A stretch of 64,000 nt of DNA from contig JAIBBI010000014.1 in assembly GCA_019694755.1 (NCBI GenBank), forward strand, positions 1 through 64,000, given 5' to 3'. The position numbers and the translations under genes were made by a program. Of the stretch, positions 55,101-63,225 are shown one piece after another. The notes below the pieces were generated by a model. The model was not told the origin of the DNA. It did no database searches and saw only the letters and a list, made by a program, of their open reading frames with translations. This DNA comes from Gemmataceae bacterium. Its GTDB lineage: Bacteria > Planctomycetota > Planctomycetia > Gemmatales > Gemmataceae. Within the stretch, counting starts at the first letter, position 1, and each line of letters begins with the position of its first letter.

Positions 55101-56639
55101 TTACGACTGTTCCACGCAGGCATCGTCCCAACCGAAGACGTTGTTGATCGTCGCCGGCGGAAACCACGCCAGTAGCAGCGCGAACATGTACATGCTGAAG
55201 ATGTTGAGCCCCATCAGGATCGCGATCCCCATGTGCAGCAGGATCGCGCACGCGACCACAACGGGTCGCAACCGCGTCCAGACCACGAACGGAAAGGCGA
55301 TCTCAAGTAGAAGCGTGAACACGACGACGCCCGTGTTGAACAGTTCGAAGGCGATGCGATGCTCGCACATCCAGCGGACGAAGTCGCGGTAAAGCGACAT
55401 GTGCATCGGGCTGAACTCGGGATTGTTGAGGCAGCCGAACAGAGCAGTGCCGTTCCACCAGCTCGGCCCCTTGAGCTTGGAGAGCCCGGCCGACATGTAC
55501 ATGAAGCAGTACTGCACCTGGAATACGCGGATTACAAACCCGGCCGAGATGCTGGGCCGGACCGGCGGGGCCTGTTCGCCGCGCTCCTGCGCCCGCTTCC
55601 GCTCCAACCAGCGGTCGACCGACCACCGCGCACCGCACGGGCTGAACATCAGGTAGAAGTGGGCGAGGTTCATCATCGTGTCCTGGCCGAAGAGGTACGG
55701 CTGAGCGCGATGAATGTACGCCAGGCCGACAAACCATGTGAGCACGTTGGATACCCGCGTCTGCCAGCCGACGAGGAACGCAATGATCGCCAGAATGTGC
55801 AGCCCGTGCAGCAGCCAGAGGATGCGAAGATCCGTGACGTGGAACCACGGCGAGAATTGACTCATGCCCACCGTGTGCGTCACCGATTTCGGAATCGCCC
55901 AGGTCATGAAGTAGGCCATGAATTCGTCGCGCTCGGCCGGGCTCATTCCCTGGAGGTTGCGGACGAAGTCCTGGAACGCCTGCCAATCGATGGGCGAGGT
56001 ATCGAGCAGAAGCTGAACGAGAATCCGGCGATCGTCCTTACCCGCGGGCAGCAGGTCCTGGAACCGTTTCGCCTCGGCCGCGAAGCTCTGCCGCGATTCG
56101 AGCGTGGTCTGGCGCAGGAAGAATTTGGGTAGCAGGCTCTTTTCTTCCTCGGGGAGCTTCTCGTCGAGGAGCGCCTGGAGCGACGCGTCGCGCTCGGCTT
56201 TGTCCGTGGGCATGTCGCGGAGGTAGCGGAGCAACTCGTCGCGCTCGTTGCCGGCAAGCCCGAGACTGTGCATGAACATCAGCACCCGGTCCGGCTCGGG
56301 CGATTTCAGGATGTTGAACATCAGGTCGCGGACGAGGTTCCGCTGCCGTTTGTCGAGCGGCATGCGGAAGTAGTAGTTCTCCTCGGTCCAGTCCCAGCGG
56401 ACGCGCAGGTGAGGGAGTTCGCGGCGGGTGAGGTTGCTCTCCGTCTGATCGCACCAGCCCTTGGGCCCGAAAAACGCCTCGAGGTCGAAGGTGTACGCCA
56501 CGTGGACGTAGAGCGTCAGAAGGCCGACGACGATCCGCATGAAGCAGAGCGGCGTCGGGTCGGCGGGCGTAAACCAGAACCAGGACCACCCCGCCCACAT
56601 CCGGCGAATCAGACCGACATCGTCACTTGCTGCGTGCAT
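55101..56639 (-). CDS. HTTM-domain membrane protein
   Basis: 512 residues from the ATG at 56639 with GAGGAGGA upstream. Hydrophobic segments occur near the start (CFMRIVVGLLTLYVHVAY), in the middle (LLHGLHILAIIAFLVGW and following) and at the end (IAILMGLNIFSMYMFALLLAW). The HTTM (horizontally transferred transmembrane) domain is shared with vitamin K-dependent gamma-carboxylase; HRAQPYLFGQDTMMNLAHFYLMFSPCGARWSVD is the most conserved part. A soluble insertion (about 100-240, charged helices) is unusual. It overlaps the upstream membrane gene by 17 bases. Bacterial HTTM functions are mostly unknown. Confidence 0.85.
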   Translation of the reverse strand: MHAASDDVGLIRRMWAGWSWFWFTPADPTPLCFMRIVVGLLTLYVHVAYTFDLEAFFGPKGWCDQTESNLTRRELPHLRVRWDWTEENYYFRMPLDKRQRNLVRDLMFNILKSPEPDRVLMFMHSLGLAGNERDELLRYLRDMPTDKAERDASLQALLDEKLPEEEKSLLPKFFLRQTTLESRQSFAAEAKRFQDLLPAGKDDRRILVQLLLDTSPIDWQAFQDFVRNLQGMSPAERDEFMAYFMTWAIPKSVTHTVGMSQFSPWFHVTDLRILWLLHGLHILAIIAFLVGWQTRVSNVLTWFVGLAYIHRAQPYLFGQDTMMNLAHFYLMFSPCGARWSVDRWLERKRAQERGEQAPPVRPSISAGFVIRVFQVQYCFMYMSAGLSKLKGPSWWNGTALFGCLNNPEFSPMHMSLYRDFVRWMCEHRIAFELFNTGVVVFTLLLEIAFPFVVWTRLRPVVVACAILLHMGIAILMGLNIFSMYMFALLLAWFPPATINNVFGWDDACVEQS

Positions 56640-57792
56640 CGGTGTCCTCCTCGAACGGATCGCTGCCGGCGTGCCGGGCCAGGTAGTTATCGACTTCCAC
56701 GGGAGCGCCCTTCTGGCGGGCGATGCCGGCCAGAGAAGGAGTCTTGCGGACAATCGGGACCAGCCAGAATAATGTCGGGTCGTACGGGTCGTTGAGGTTT
56801 CCGTCGACGTCGTATTCGCCGAGGAAGTAAGGCAGGTAGGTCCACTTGGCAAACGGGTCCTCGCCCGCCCGGAACATTCCGACATCGAGCGGTTGGTGCA
56901 TGACGCGGTACAGGCGGATCGACTTGACCTTCTCCGCCCCGCCGTACATCTGCCCCACGTGCCGGACGTAAGAAGCGATCCAGCGGCGGACGTTGTCCTG
57001 CGGCAGGCGGTACTGTGACTGCGTGGGAATCTCCGGGTGCATCGGAATCTGCTGCACGGCCTGATACCGGCGGTCCAGCGCCTGCTGCGGGACGGCGGCG
57101 AGGGAATAGTTCTGATTAGCCGACTCGGTGATAGACAGCCGGCGGAAGTACTCGACGCCGAGGGGATCGAGCCGGGTCTCGGGCTTCCGCGGAATCTTGA
57201 ACCACGCTTTCCGCCCGTCGTGGCCTTCGATGCAGAACCAGAGCAGGTTCGCGGGACCGGGTTCGGGCGAGTAAAACTGATAGGCATTGTTGGTGTAGCA
57301 GAACACCAGATGCGGCCGGAATAGCGTGGTCCACGACCAGAGCGAGATCCACGACTGGGGCGCGGGCGAAGTAATCGAGGCCATGACGCCACAGAAGTGG
57401 AAAGCGACGAGACCACTGACGAAAAGTCGGCGGCCGGTTCGCGGCATCAGAAGCACGAGCGACGCAACAAGGGCGACCGCTGTCATGACGCCGGTCAACA
57501 GGTGGTACGAATCCCACGCGACGTGGCAGCCCAGCCAAGCGAGTGCACTTGCGCCCGCCCCGAGAAGCAACCCGGGAATCGAGCGGGGTTTGCGGGCAAT
57601 TCCGATACCGGTGACGATCAAGCCGAAAACGATGACGGCCATGGCCGCGACCGAGACATAGCCCGGCGGATCGTTCGTGCGGAATGGGGCACCGAGTACG
57701 CCCCCGGCTGCCGTGACGACCAAGCCGATGATCGCCGCCCGATCCGGGTTCGAGAAGTCTCCCCGGCCGGGATCGGCCGACGGCTCATTCAT
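56623..57792 (-). CDS. Membrane protein of unknown function, HTTM partner
   Basis: 389 residues from the ATG at 57792 (GGGAG upstream). Four to five membrane helices in residues 20-160 (e.g. VAAMAVIVFGLIVTGIGIA, LLTGVMTAVALVASLVLLM) are followed by a soluble C-terminal domain with FYSPEPGPANLLWFCIEGHDG, PETRLDPLGVEYFRRLS and RVMHQPLDVGMFRAGEDPFAKW. No recognised domain. It ends inside the start of the HTTM gene, so both are made together. HTTM proteins often have such an adjacent soluble or membrane partner (observation of mine, not a known complex). Confidence 0.75.
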   Translation of the reverse strand: MNEPSADPGRGDFSNPDRAAIIGLVVTAAGGVLGAPFRTNDPPGYVSVAAMAVIVFGLIVTGIGIARKPRSIPGLLLGAGASALAWLGCHVAWDSYHLLTGVMTAVALVASLVLLMPRTGRRLFVSGLVAFHFCGVMASITSPAPQSWISLWSWTTLFRPHLVFCYTNNAYQFYSPEPGPANLLWFCIEGHDGRKAWFKIPRKPETRLDPLGVEYFRRLSITESANQNYSLAAVPQQALDRRYQAVQQIPMHPEIPTQSQYRLPQDNVRRWIASYVRHVGQMYGGAEKVKSIRLYRVMHQPLDVGMFRAGEDPFAKWTYLPYFLGEYDVDGNLNDPYDPTLFWLVPIVRKTPSLAGIARQKGAPVEVDNYLARHAGSDPFEEDTDARSK

Positions 57793-58231
57793 GGTGTTTT
57801 CTCCCTCGCAAGTCGCGCGACTGTTTAGCGTATCGGCCCTCGACTTGGCGTGAACCCTTGAAATTCGGTCGCCAGCTACCGGTTTCCACCCAATAACGGG
57901 AGAGAAATAGGATCAAGACTTGCGCGGTCCGATTCCGCCGGTACGGCACGCGCGGAACTGTCAGCAAAAAACGTTCCACGAATGGTAGTTTAAACAAACT
58001 GGGGAATCTATTACTTGGGGCCTTGACATTGGGCTTTGCCATTTTTACCATCTTCACCATCCAGTTGAGTTGACTCAATCGGAAAAGTTGCCCCGACGCC
58101 TTCGCAGGCGGGGCGTTCAAGGACTGGACCCCGGACGTGCCTGCCGCACCCCAAACAACCTAAGAACCGGTTCCGGATATGCCGCGGTTGGCATCATCCG
58201 GGTTCATGAGTTTCCTCCAGGAGGTAAGTGC
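57793..58231. other. Divergent intergenic region
   Basis: The spacer of 439 bases is A+T-rich between about 57900 and 58070. It contains the promoter of the rightward TIGR03000 gene and a very good ribosome site (AGGAGGT) just before its ATG. The untranslated leader would be about 170 bases, long enough for regulation, but I recognise no riboswitch. A leftward promoter for the HTTM operon must also lie here but is not clear. Confidence 0.6.
58023..58051 (+). promoter_or_regulatory. Sigma-70-like promoter for the second TIGR03000 gene
   Basis: TTGACA (58023-58028), 17 bases, TACCAT (58046-58051). It has the same -10 and the same spacer length as the promoter of the first TIGR03000 gene, with TTTTACCAT in common. 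Confidence 0.6.
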
Positions 58232-58897
58232 ATGTACAGTGTCGTAATGATGATGGTGATGAGCGGCGCGCCCGAAATGCCGTCGTTCGGTGGCAACCGC
58301 GGTTGCCACGGCTGCAACGGCTGCCAGGGCGTTGCGGTGAGCTGCTACGGTGGCTGTCACGGCGGTTGCCGTGGTGTCGCCAATGGCTGCGTGGGCTGCA
58401 ACGGCGGTTGCCGTGGCTACGCCTGCAATGGCTGCTACGGCGGCAACTCGTGCAACGGCTGCCACGGCGGTCACGGTCTCTTCAGCCGCTTCCGCAACCG
58501 CGGTTGCCACGGCGGCAACTCGTGCTGCGGCTGCCACGGCGGCAACGCCTGCTACGGCGGCTGCACCGGCGTGGTTGTCGGCTGCACCGGCGGCATGGCC
58601 TGCCAGGGTGGCGTGGTCGTCGGCGCGGTGGCCTCGGCTGACATGCCGGCTACCGTCTGCATCAACGTCCCCGCCAACGCGAAGGTGTTCTTTGACGGTG
58701 CGGCCACGACCGCGACCGGCAGCACCCGCAACTTCACGACCCCGGCCCTGACCGCCGGCGTGGAGCACAGCTACACCGTCACCGCCGAACTCGACGGCAA
58801 GAAGACCACGGCCCGCGTCCTCGCGGTTCGCGCTGGCGAAGTCGCCACGCTGACCCTGACCGACGCCGACTTCGCCACGACGGTCGCCAGCAAGTAA
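58232..58897 (+). CDS. TIGR03000 protein with Cys/Gly-rich repeats
   Basis: 221 residues from the ATG at 58232 (AGGAGGT 8 bases upstream). MYSVVMMMVMSGAP resembles the leader of the first copy and has no basic residues, so it is an unusual export signal if one at all. Residues about 25-125 are a Cys/Gly/Asn/His repeat (about 21 Cys, units such as CHGG, CNGG, CYGG), and can make many disulphides or bind metal (inference). Residues about 136-221 form the TIGR03000 domain, starting VCINVPANAKVFFDG. Strong promoter, ribosome site and terminator suggest high expression. Function is unknown. Confidence 0.83.
   Translation: MYSVVMMMVMSGAPEMPSFGGNRGCHGCNGCQGVAVSCYGGCHGGCRGVANGCVGCNGGCRGYACNGCYGGNSCNGCHGGHGLFSRFRNRGCHGGNSCCGCHGGNACYGGCTGVVVGCTGGMACQGGVVVGAVASADMPATVCINVPANAKVFFDGAATTATGSTRNFTTPALTAGVEHSYTVTAELDGKKTTARVLAVRAGEVATLTLTDADFATTVASK
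58290..58309. repeat. 20-base perfect palindrome inside the Cys-rich gene
   Basis: GTGGCAACCGCGGTTGCCAC is exactly self-complementary. A shorter 14-base version (58494-58507) lies in the second copy of the encoded peptide N-R-G-C-H-G. In mRNA it can fold into a hairpin about 60 bases after the start codon. Confidence 0.8.
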
Positions 58898-58925
58898 AAA
58901 ACTCTTCCATTATGAAATGGAACGG

Positions 58926-58964
58926 GCGGGGGTGATCCAGCGGATCACCCCCGCTTTCTTTTTC
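58926..58964 (+). terminator. Intrinsic terminator of the TIGR03000 gene
   Basis: GCGGGGGTGATCC, loop AGC and GGATCACCCCCGC make a perfect 13-bp stem followed by TTTCTTTTT, 28 bases after the stop codon. Confidence 0.93.
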
Positions 58965-59051
58965 TGTCCACTCTTCCGCCAGTTTCAACCCGCATTGAGT
59001 CGTCGGCCCGCCTGCGATATGATCGGTCACGTCGCCCGACCGGGTCTCGCC

Positions 59052-59600
59052 ATGGAAGCAACCGACGTCCGGCCCCGCGTGGGCAACCTGGTGTTTCAAC
59101 TCTACGATCGGCCGGTCCACCCCGAGCTTTTCGAGACGCTGTCGGTCCGTACCGTCGAGCGACGCGACTTCGTACTGACAGTCCGCATCACGCGCACCGG
59201 GCACGTCATGTCGTGGACGAACCGGTTCGGCCATTTCACAGAGGTGGCGGCGGCCGACGACGCGCCCCTGCCCGTCGGCCGGGCCCGCGTCAATCACCGG
59301 ATCCGCGGCGAACGCACGGCCTCCTTCATCTCGGGCAAACGCCTGCACTATCAGTGCAGCTTTCAGGTCGAGACACTGACCGAAGAAGTCTATTCCCACA
59401 TTCACGAAGAGATCCTGGGCGACAGCCTCAAGCGCGGGCTGCTGCACAACTTTCGGCCGCACAACCGCTGGGCGTTGTCGCCGCTCGGCTTCGTGACCAC
59501 CGAAAGCTGGGAAGGGAATCTCGTCATCGCCACCATTCATACGTTTCCCGACGAGCGGACCGTCGTGAAAACACAGTCGCTGATCGAACAGATCGGGTAG
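59052..59600 (+). CDS. DUF2617-like protein
   Basis: 182 residues from the ATG at 59052; other ATGs and GTGs upstream would extend it into the terminator, and no ribosome site is strong, so the start is uncertain. It has the segments I associate with DUF2617: VGNLVFQLYDRPVHPELFE, RDFVLTVRITRTGHVMSW, FQVETLTEEVYSHIHEEI and IHTFPDERTVVKTQS. No membrane or signal segment, so cytoplasmic. Its function is unknown. It is the first of a rightward run, with eda 31 bases later. Confidence 0.7.
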   Translation: MEATDVRPRVGNLVFQLYDRPVHPELFETLSVRTVERRDFVLTVRITRTGHVMSWTNRFGHFTEVAAADDAPLPVGRARVNHRIRGERTASFISGKRLHYQCSFQVETLTEEVYSHIHEEILGDSLKRGLLHNFRPHNRWALSPLGFVTTESWEGNLVIATIHTFPDERTVVKTQSLIEQIG

Positions 59601-59631
59601 TCGGCGGACCGCTCGGCCCGACAATAGCCGG

Positions 59632-60294
59632 ATGAGTCACGACGAACTACTTCGCGCCGTCCTCGACCGCGGACTGGTAGCGATCCTGCGCACGCCGACC
59701 AACGCAGGTATCGTCGAAGCCGCACACGCCATTCACGAAGCCGGCATTTCGCTCTTCGAAATCACGCTGACCATCCCCGACGCATTGAATGTGATCCGGA
59801 CCGTGCGCCGCGCGTTGCCGGCCAATGTCATCGTCGGTGCGGGCACCGTGCTCGACGAAGCGACCGCCCGGCTTGCCCTCGACGCGGGGGCCGAGATCCT
59901 CGTCTCGCCGACATTCGACCCCGCCGTCGTCCAAACGGCCCGACGGTTCGGGAAGATCTCCGTCCCCGGCGCGTTCACCCCGACTGAAATCCTTACCGCC
60001 TGGGATTGTGGCGCAGACATTGTGAAGGTGTTTCCCGCCGAAGTGCTCGGACCGCGGTTCTTCGATTCCGTGCGCCGGCCCATGCCCCAGGTTCGCCTGA
60101 TCCCGACGGGCAATCTGAGTCTCGAAATGGCCGAGGGGTTCCTGCATTCCGGGGCGGTGGGCATTGGCATCGGCGGCCCGCTCTCCGACGGGGCCGCCAT
60201 CGCGGCCGGGAAACTCGACGGCATCCAGGCGACCGCCCGGCAATACGTCGAACTCGTTCGCCGGCATCGGGCGGGGGCTGCGACATGCCGTTGA
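59632..60294 (+). CDS. eda: KDPG/KHG aldolase family protein
   Basis: 220 residues, a TIM barrel of the class I KDPG aldolase family. The Schiff-base lysine is K132 (DIVKVFPA) and the general base E43 (LFEITLT). Phosphate-binding loops IVGAGTV and LIPTGNLSLE and the end GIGIGGPLSD are present. It would cleave 2-keto-3-deoxy-6-phosphogluconate (Entner-Doudoroff), the galactonate analogue or 4-hydroxy-2-oxoglutarate; the sequence does not decide, and no edd gene is near. It overlaps nnrE by 10 bases. Confidence 0.9.
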   Translation: MSHDELLRAVLDRGLVAILRTPTNAGIVEAAHAIHEAGISLFEITLTIPDALNVIRTVRRALPANVIVGAGTVLDEATARLALDAGAEILVSPTFDPAVVQTARRFGKISVPGAFTPTEILTAWDCGADIVKVFPAEVLGPRFFDSVRRPMPQVRLIPTGNLSLEMAEGFLHSGAVGIGIGGPLSDGAAIAAGKLDGIQATARQYVELVRRHRAGAATCR

Positions 60295-60929
60295 CCCGCG
60301 CCGCAGTCCGCGAATTGGACCGCCGGGCGATTGAAGAGTTCGGCCTGCCCGGCATCGTGCTGATGGAAAACGCCGCACGGAATGCGGCCGAGTTGCTTGC
60401 ACGCCTGAATCCCGCGCGGGAGCGGGTCGCCATCGCCTGCGGCCCCGGAAACAATGGTGGCGACGGCTATGCAATGGCCCGGCACCTCGACCGACTCGGT
60501 CAGACCGCCCACGTCTTCGCCTTTGCGCCGCCGACCGCGGCCGATGCCGTCACCAATTACCGCGTCATCGACCGGATGGGCCTACCGATCACCGTCGGCC
60601 CCGCCGTGCCCGCGTTTGACCGCTTCGGGTGGATCGTCGACGCTCTGTTTGGCACGGGGCTGGATCGCCCGCTCACTTCGCCCTTCGACGCGGTCGTCCT
60701 GGCGATCAACTCCAGCGGCACGAAGGTCCTGGCCATCGACGTGCCCAGCGGTCTCGATGCCGACACCGGATTGCCACTGGGGCCTTGTGTGCACGCCACG
60801 CACACGCTGAGCCTCGTGGGCATGAAACAGGGCTTCCTGCACAACCACGCCCGCGACTACGTCGGCGAGTTGCATTTTGCCGACATTGGTGCGCCGCGCC
60901 GCCTCGTCGATCAGTTCCTCGGGGCATGA
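60285..60929 (+). CDS. nnrE: NAD(P)H-hydrate epimerase
   Basis: 214 residues with the YjeF_N fold: LTRAAVRELDRRAIEEFGLPGIVLMENAARNAA, the nucleotide-binding ACGPGNNGGDGYAMAR, WIVDALFGTGLDRPL and VLAIDVPSGLDADTG. It epimerises damaged NADHX/NADPHX for repair. The dehydratase (NnrD) domain often fused to it is absent, so this is the single-domain form; I see no nnrD in the window. Start overlaps the eda stop, and its own stop overlaps holA as ATGA, so the genes are coupled. Confidence 0.92.
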   Translation: MPLTRAAVRELDRRAIEEFGLPGIVLMENAARNAAELLARLNPARERVAIACGPGNNGGDGYAMARHLDRLGQTAHVFAFAPPTAADAVTNYRVIDRMGLPITVGPAVPAFDRFGWIVDALFGTGLDRPLTSPFDAVVLAINSSGTKVLAIDVPSGLDADTGLPLGPCVHATHTLSLVGMKQGFLHNHARDYVGELHFADIGAPRRLVDQFLGA

Positions 60930-61939
60930 CCATGGATGCCCTCGCTTATCTCGACAAAGCCAAGGCCATCGCACCCGCGCCGCTGCTCGTCGTGACCGGC
61001 GACGAAGACTTCCTGAAACGACTTGTCCGCTCGCGCGTGGTCGGCGAACTCCTCGAGGACGCTGACCCGGCTTTCGCGCTGACTACGTTCGAGGGGGAAT
61101 CAGCCGACTGGTCGAAGGTCCGCTCCGAACTCGACACGCTCCCGTTTCTCAGCCCCCGGCGGGTCGTCATCATCGAGCAGGCGGACCCGTTCGTCACCAA
61201 GTACCGGCCCAAACTCGAAGATTACGTGAAGGCGGCGAATGGCCCCGGCACGCTGATCCTGGACGTCCGCACCTGGCCGGCGAACACCAAGCTCGCGAAA
61301 GCAGTCCCCGAGACGGCGACCATAGTCGCCAAGGGGCCCTCGCGTCCGGCCGGCTGGTGCCGTGACTGGGCCAAGTCCACGTATCAAAAAGAACTCTCGG
61401 TCGACGCGGCCGACTGGCTCGTCGAACTTGTGGGACCGGTCCTCGGCCAACTCGATCAGGAAATCGCCAAGCTCGCGACCTTCGTCGGGGATAAGAAGCA
61501 GATCGGCAAGGACACGGTCGACCAGCTTGTCGGCCGGACTCGCGAAGCCGAGACGTTCAAGATCTTCGACGCCATCGGCGCGGGACGAGTCGGCGACGCG
61601 CTGACGATTCTCGGTCGGCTGCTGGAGCAGGACCACGCGCCCCTGGCGATTCTCGGCGCGTTCAGTTGGCAGATGCGCCGCCTAGCGGCCGTCAGCCGGG
61701 GAGTCCGCCGGGGGATGCCGATCACATCCGCGATGGCTGAGGCCGGCGTGCCACCCTTTGCCCGCGAGGGCGTCGAAAAGCAACTTCGGCATCTGGGCAA
61801 ACGCCGAATGGACCAGATCTACGACTGGCTCGTGGAAACGGACCTGGCATTCAAGGGGTCGAGCGCGTTGCCCGATCGATTGATCCTGGAACGGCTGGTG
61901 GTGAAACTCGCTCGCCCGGAAAGGCCGGCTGTCCGTTGA
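60926..61939 (+). CDS. holA: DNA polymerase III delta subunit
   Basis: 337 residues from the ATG at 60926, which overlaps the nnrE stop as ATGA (a second ATG two codons later is also possible). An N-terminal AAA+-like fold (PLLVVTGDEDFLKRLVRSRVV, LDTLPFLSPRRVVIIEQAD, GPGTLILDVRTWPANTKL) lacks a Walker A, as the delta subunit does. The helical collar domain follows (LELVGPVLGQLDQEIAKLATF, RTREAETFKIFDAI). It opens the beta sliding clamp in the clamp loader. Family identity is good. Confidence 0.88.
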   Translation: MTMDALAYLDKAKAIAPAPLLVVTGDEDFLKRLVRSRVVGELLEDADPAFALTTFEGESADWSKVRSELDTLPFLSPRRVVIIEQADPFVTKYRPKLEDYVKAANGPGTLILDVRTWPANTKLAKAVPETATIVAKGPSRPAGWCRDWAKSTYQKELSVDAADWLVELVGPVLGQLDQEIAKLATFVGDKKQIGKDTVDQLVGRTREAETFKIFDAIGAGRVGDALTILGRLLEQDHAPLAILGAFSWQMRRLAAVSRGVRRGMPITSAMAEAGVPPFAREGVEKQLRHLGKRRMDQIYDWLVETDLAFKGSSALPDRLILERLVVKLARPERPAVR

Positions 61940-62568
61940 CCGCACGCACCCGCATGTATCTGGTCCGCCACGGCGCGACCCCCGCCAATCTGCAAAAGCC
62001 GGCCCGCCTGCAGGGCCGCAGCGATGTAGCGCTCGACCCGCTCGGCGTGCGGCAGGCGGAGGCAACCCGCTCTGCCCTGGCCGAGGTGTCATTCGCGGCC
62101 ACATACTGCTCGCCGTTGATCCGCGCGGTACGCACGGCCGAGATCATCGCGCCATACCGGGAGCCTATCCCCGTCGATGCCCTGATTGAGTGCAACGTAG
62201 GCCGATGGGAGGGCGTCGACTGGGACACCATCCGCCGCGACGATGCCGAGGCGTTTGCCCGCTACATGGCGGACCCGGCTGCCGACGGGTATCCAGGCGG
62301 CGAAAACTTCGAGCAGGTTATCACCCGAGTCCTCCCGGCATTCGATGAGCTGTTCGCCCGACACGTCGGGGAGTCGTTTCTCGTCGTGTCGCATCACGTC
62401 GTCAACCGAACCTTCCTGGCCGCGACATTGGGACTGCCGATGAGGCACGGGCGGTCGGTATCGCTCGACAACTGCGGCGTATCCGTCGTGGTCGAAGACG
62501 CCGGCAAACGCAGGGTCAAGTCACTGAACCAGACGCTCCACCTCGGCCCGCTGCACGTCGACGAGTAA
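61936..62568 (+). CDS. Histidine phosphatase (phosphoglycerate-mutase-like)
   Basis: 210 residues from a TTG that overlaps the holA stop (TTGA); the first possible ATG is 6 codons later. The catalytic core is R11-H12-G13 (LVRHGATPAN), with the second histidine in LVVSHHVVNR and the acid in NVGRWEG. This fits CobC- or PhoE/GpmB-like phosphatases; the lack of long insertions argues against a true dPGM glycolytic enzyme. Last gene of the overlapping operon, 4 bases from a convergent gene. Confidence 0.87.
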   Translation: MTARTRMYLVRHGATPANLQKPARLQGRSDVALDPLGVRQAEATRSALAEVSFAATYCSPLIRAVRTAEIIAPYREPIPVDALIECNVGRWEGVDWDTIRRDDAEAFARYMADPAADGYPGGENFEQVITRVLPAFDELFARHVGESFLVVSHHVVNRTFLAATLGLPMRHGRSVSLDNCGVSVVVEDAGKRRVKSLNQTLHLGPLHVDE

Positions 62569-62572
62569 CGGA

Positions 62573-63214
62573 CTATTTTTCGAGGTGCGGGGCAAGGAGC
62601 TTGTTCCAGATTTCGTAGCCTTTGACCGACATGTGCAAGGTGTCGACGAGGTACAACTCCTTCCGGGGCTGGCCGTCCGGGCCGAGCATGCAGTCCCAGG
62701 TGTCGACGTAGATCTGCCGGGAGTCACCCTTCTGGACCTCGCGGACCAACTGGTTGCACTTCTGGAACTTCTCGCGGAACTCCCATCGCCGGGGGCTGGG
62801 CTTGATGCCGAGGAAGATAATCCGGGATTCGGGCAGCTTGCTCCGGACGGCCGCGACAAATGCCTTGTAATCGTCGCGAACGCGCTCGGGCGTCCGACCG
62901 CCGGCGATGTCGTTGTCGCCGGCATACAGCACGATCGTCGCCGGCTTGTACTTCGTCACGATGCGGTCGGCATATTGCACACTGTCGCTGAGTTGCGAGC
63001 CGCCGAACCCGCGGTTGACGTACTTCTTCCCGGGAAAACTCTCGTCGAGCTTCCACAGCCGGATGGTGCTGCTGCCGACGAAGACGACGCCGCCCGGCTC
63101 CGGCATCGCTTTCGCGTCTTTCTCCTCGAACGCCTTCATGGCCGACTCCCAGCGGGGGGCGTTCGGCTCGGGCGGCGTCTGCAGTATGAGAAAAGCGAGT
63201 GGCACGCACCACAT
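62573..63214 (-). CDS. Exported SGNH/GDSL-type esterase
   Basis: 213 residues from the ATG at 63214; the frame opens 55 codons earlier but that stretch overlaps mgtE. MWCVPLAFLILQ is a short leader. The SGNH blocks are V-F-V-G-S-S-T-I (nucleophile S48), NRGFGGSQLSD, LYAGDNDIAGG (block III GxND) and D-T-L-H-M-S near the end (Asp-His pair). Esterases of this type cleave acyl or acetyl groups from lipids or polysaccharides. The start lies 11 bases after the mgtE stop, so they may be co-transcribed. Substrate unknown. Confidence 0.85.
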   Translation of the reverse strand: MWCVPLAFLILQTPPEPNAPRWESAMKAFEEKDAKAMPEPGGVVFVGSSTIRLWKLDESFPGKKYVNRGFGGSQLSDSVQYADRIVTKYKPATIVLYAGDNDIAGGRTPERVRDDYKAFVAAVRSKLPESRIIFLGIKPSPRRWEFREKFQKCNQLVREVQKGDSRQIYVDTWDCMLGPDGQPRKELYLVDTLHMSVKGYEIWNKLLAPHLEK

Positions 63215-63225
63215 GGCTGCCCCGA

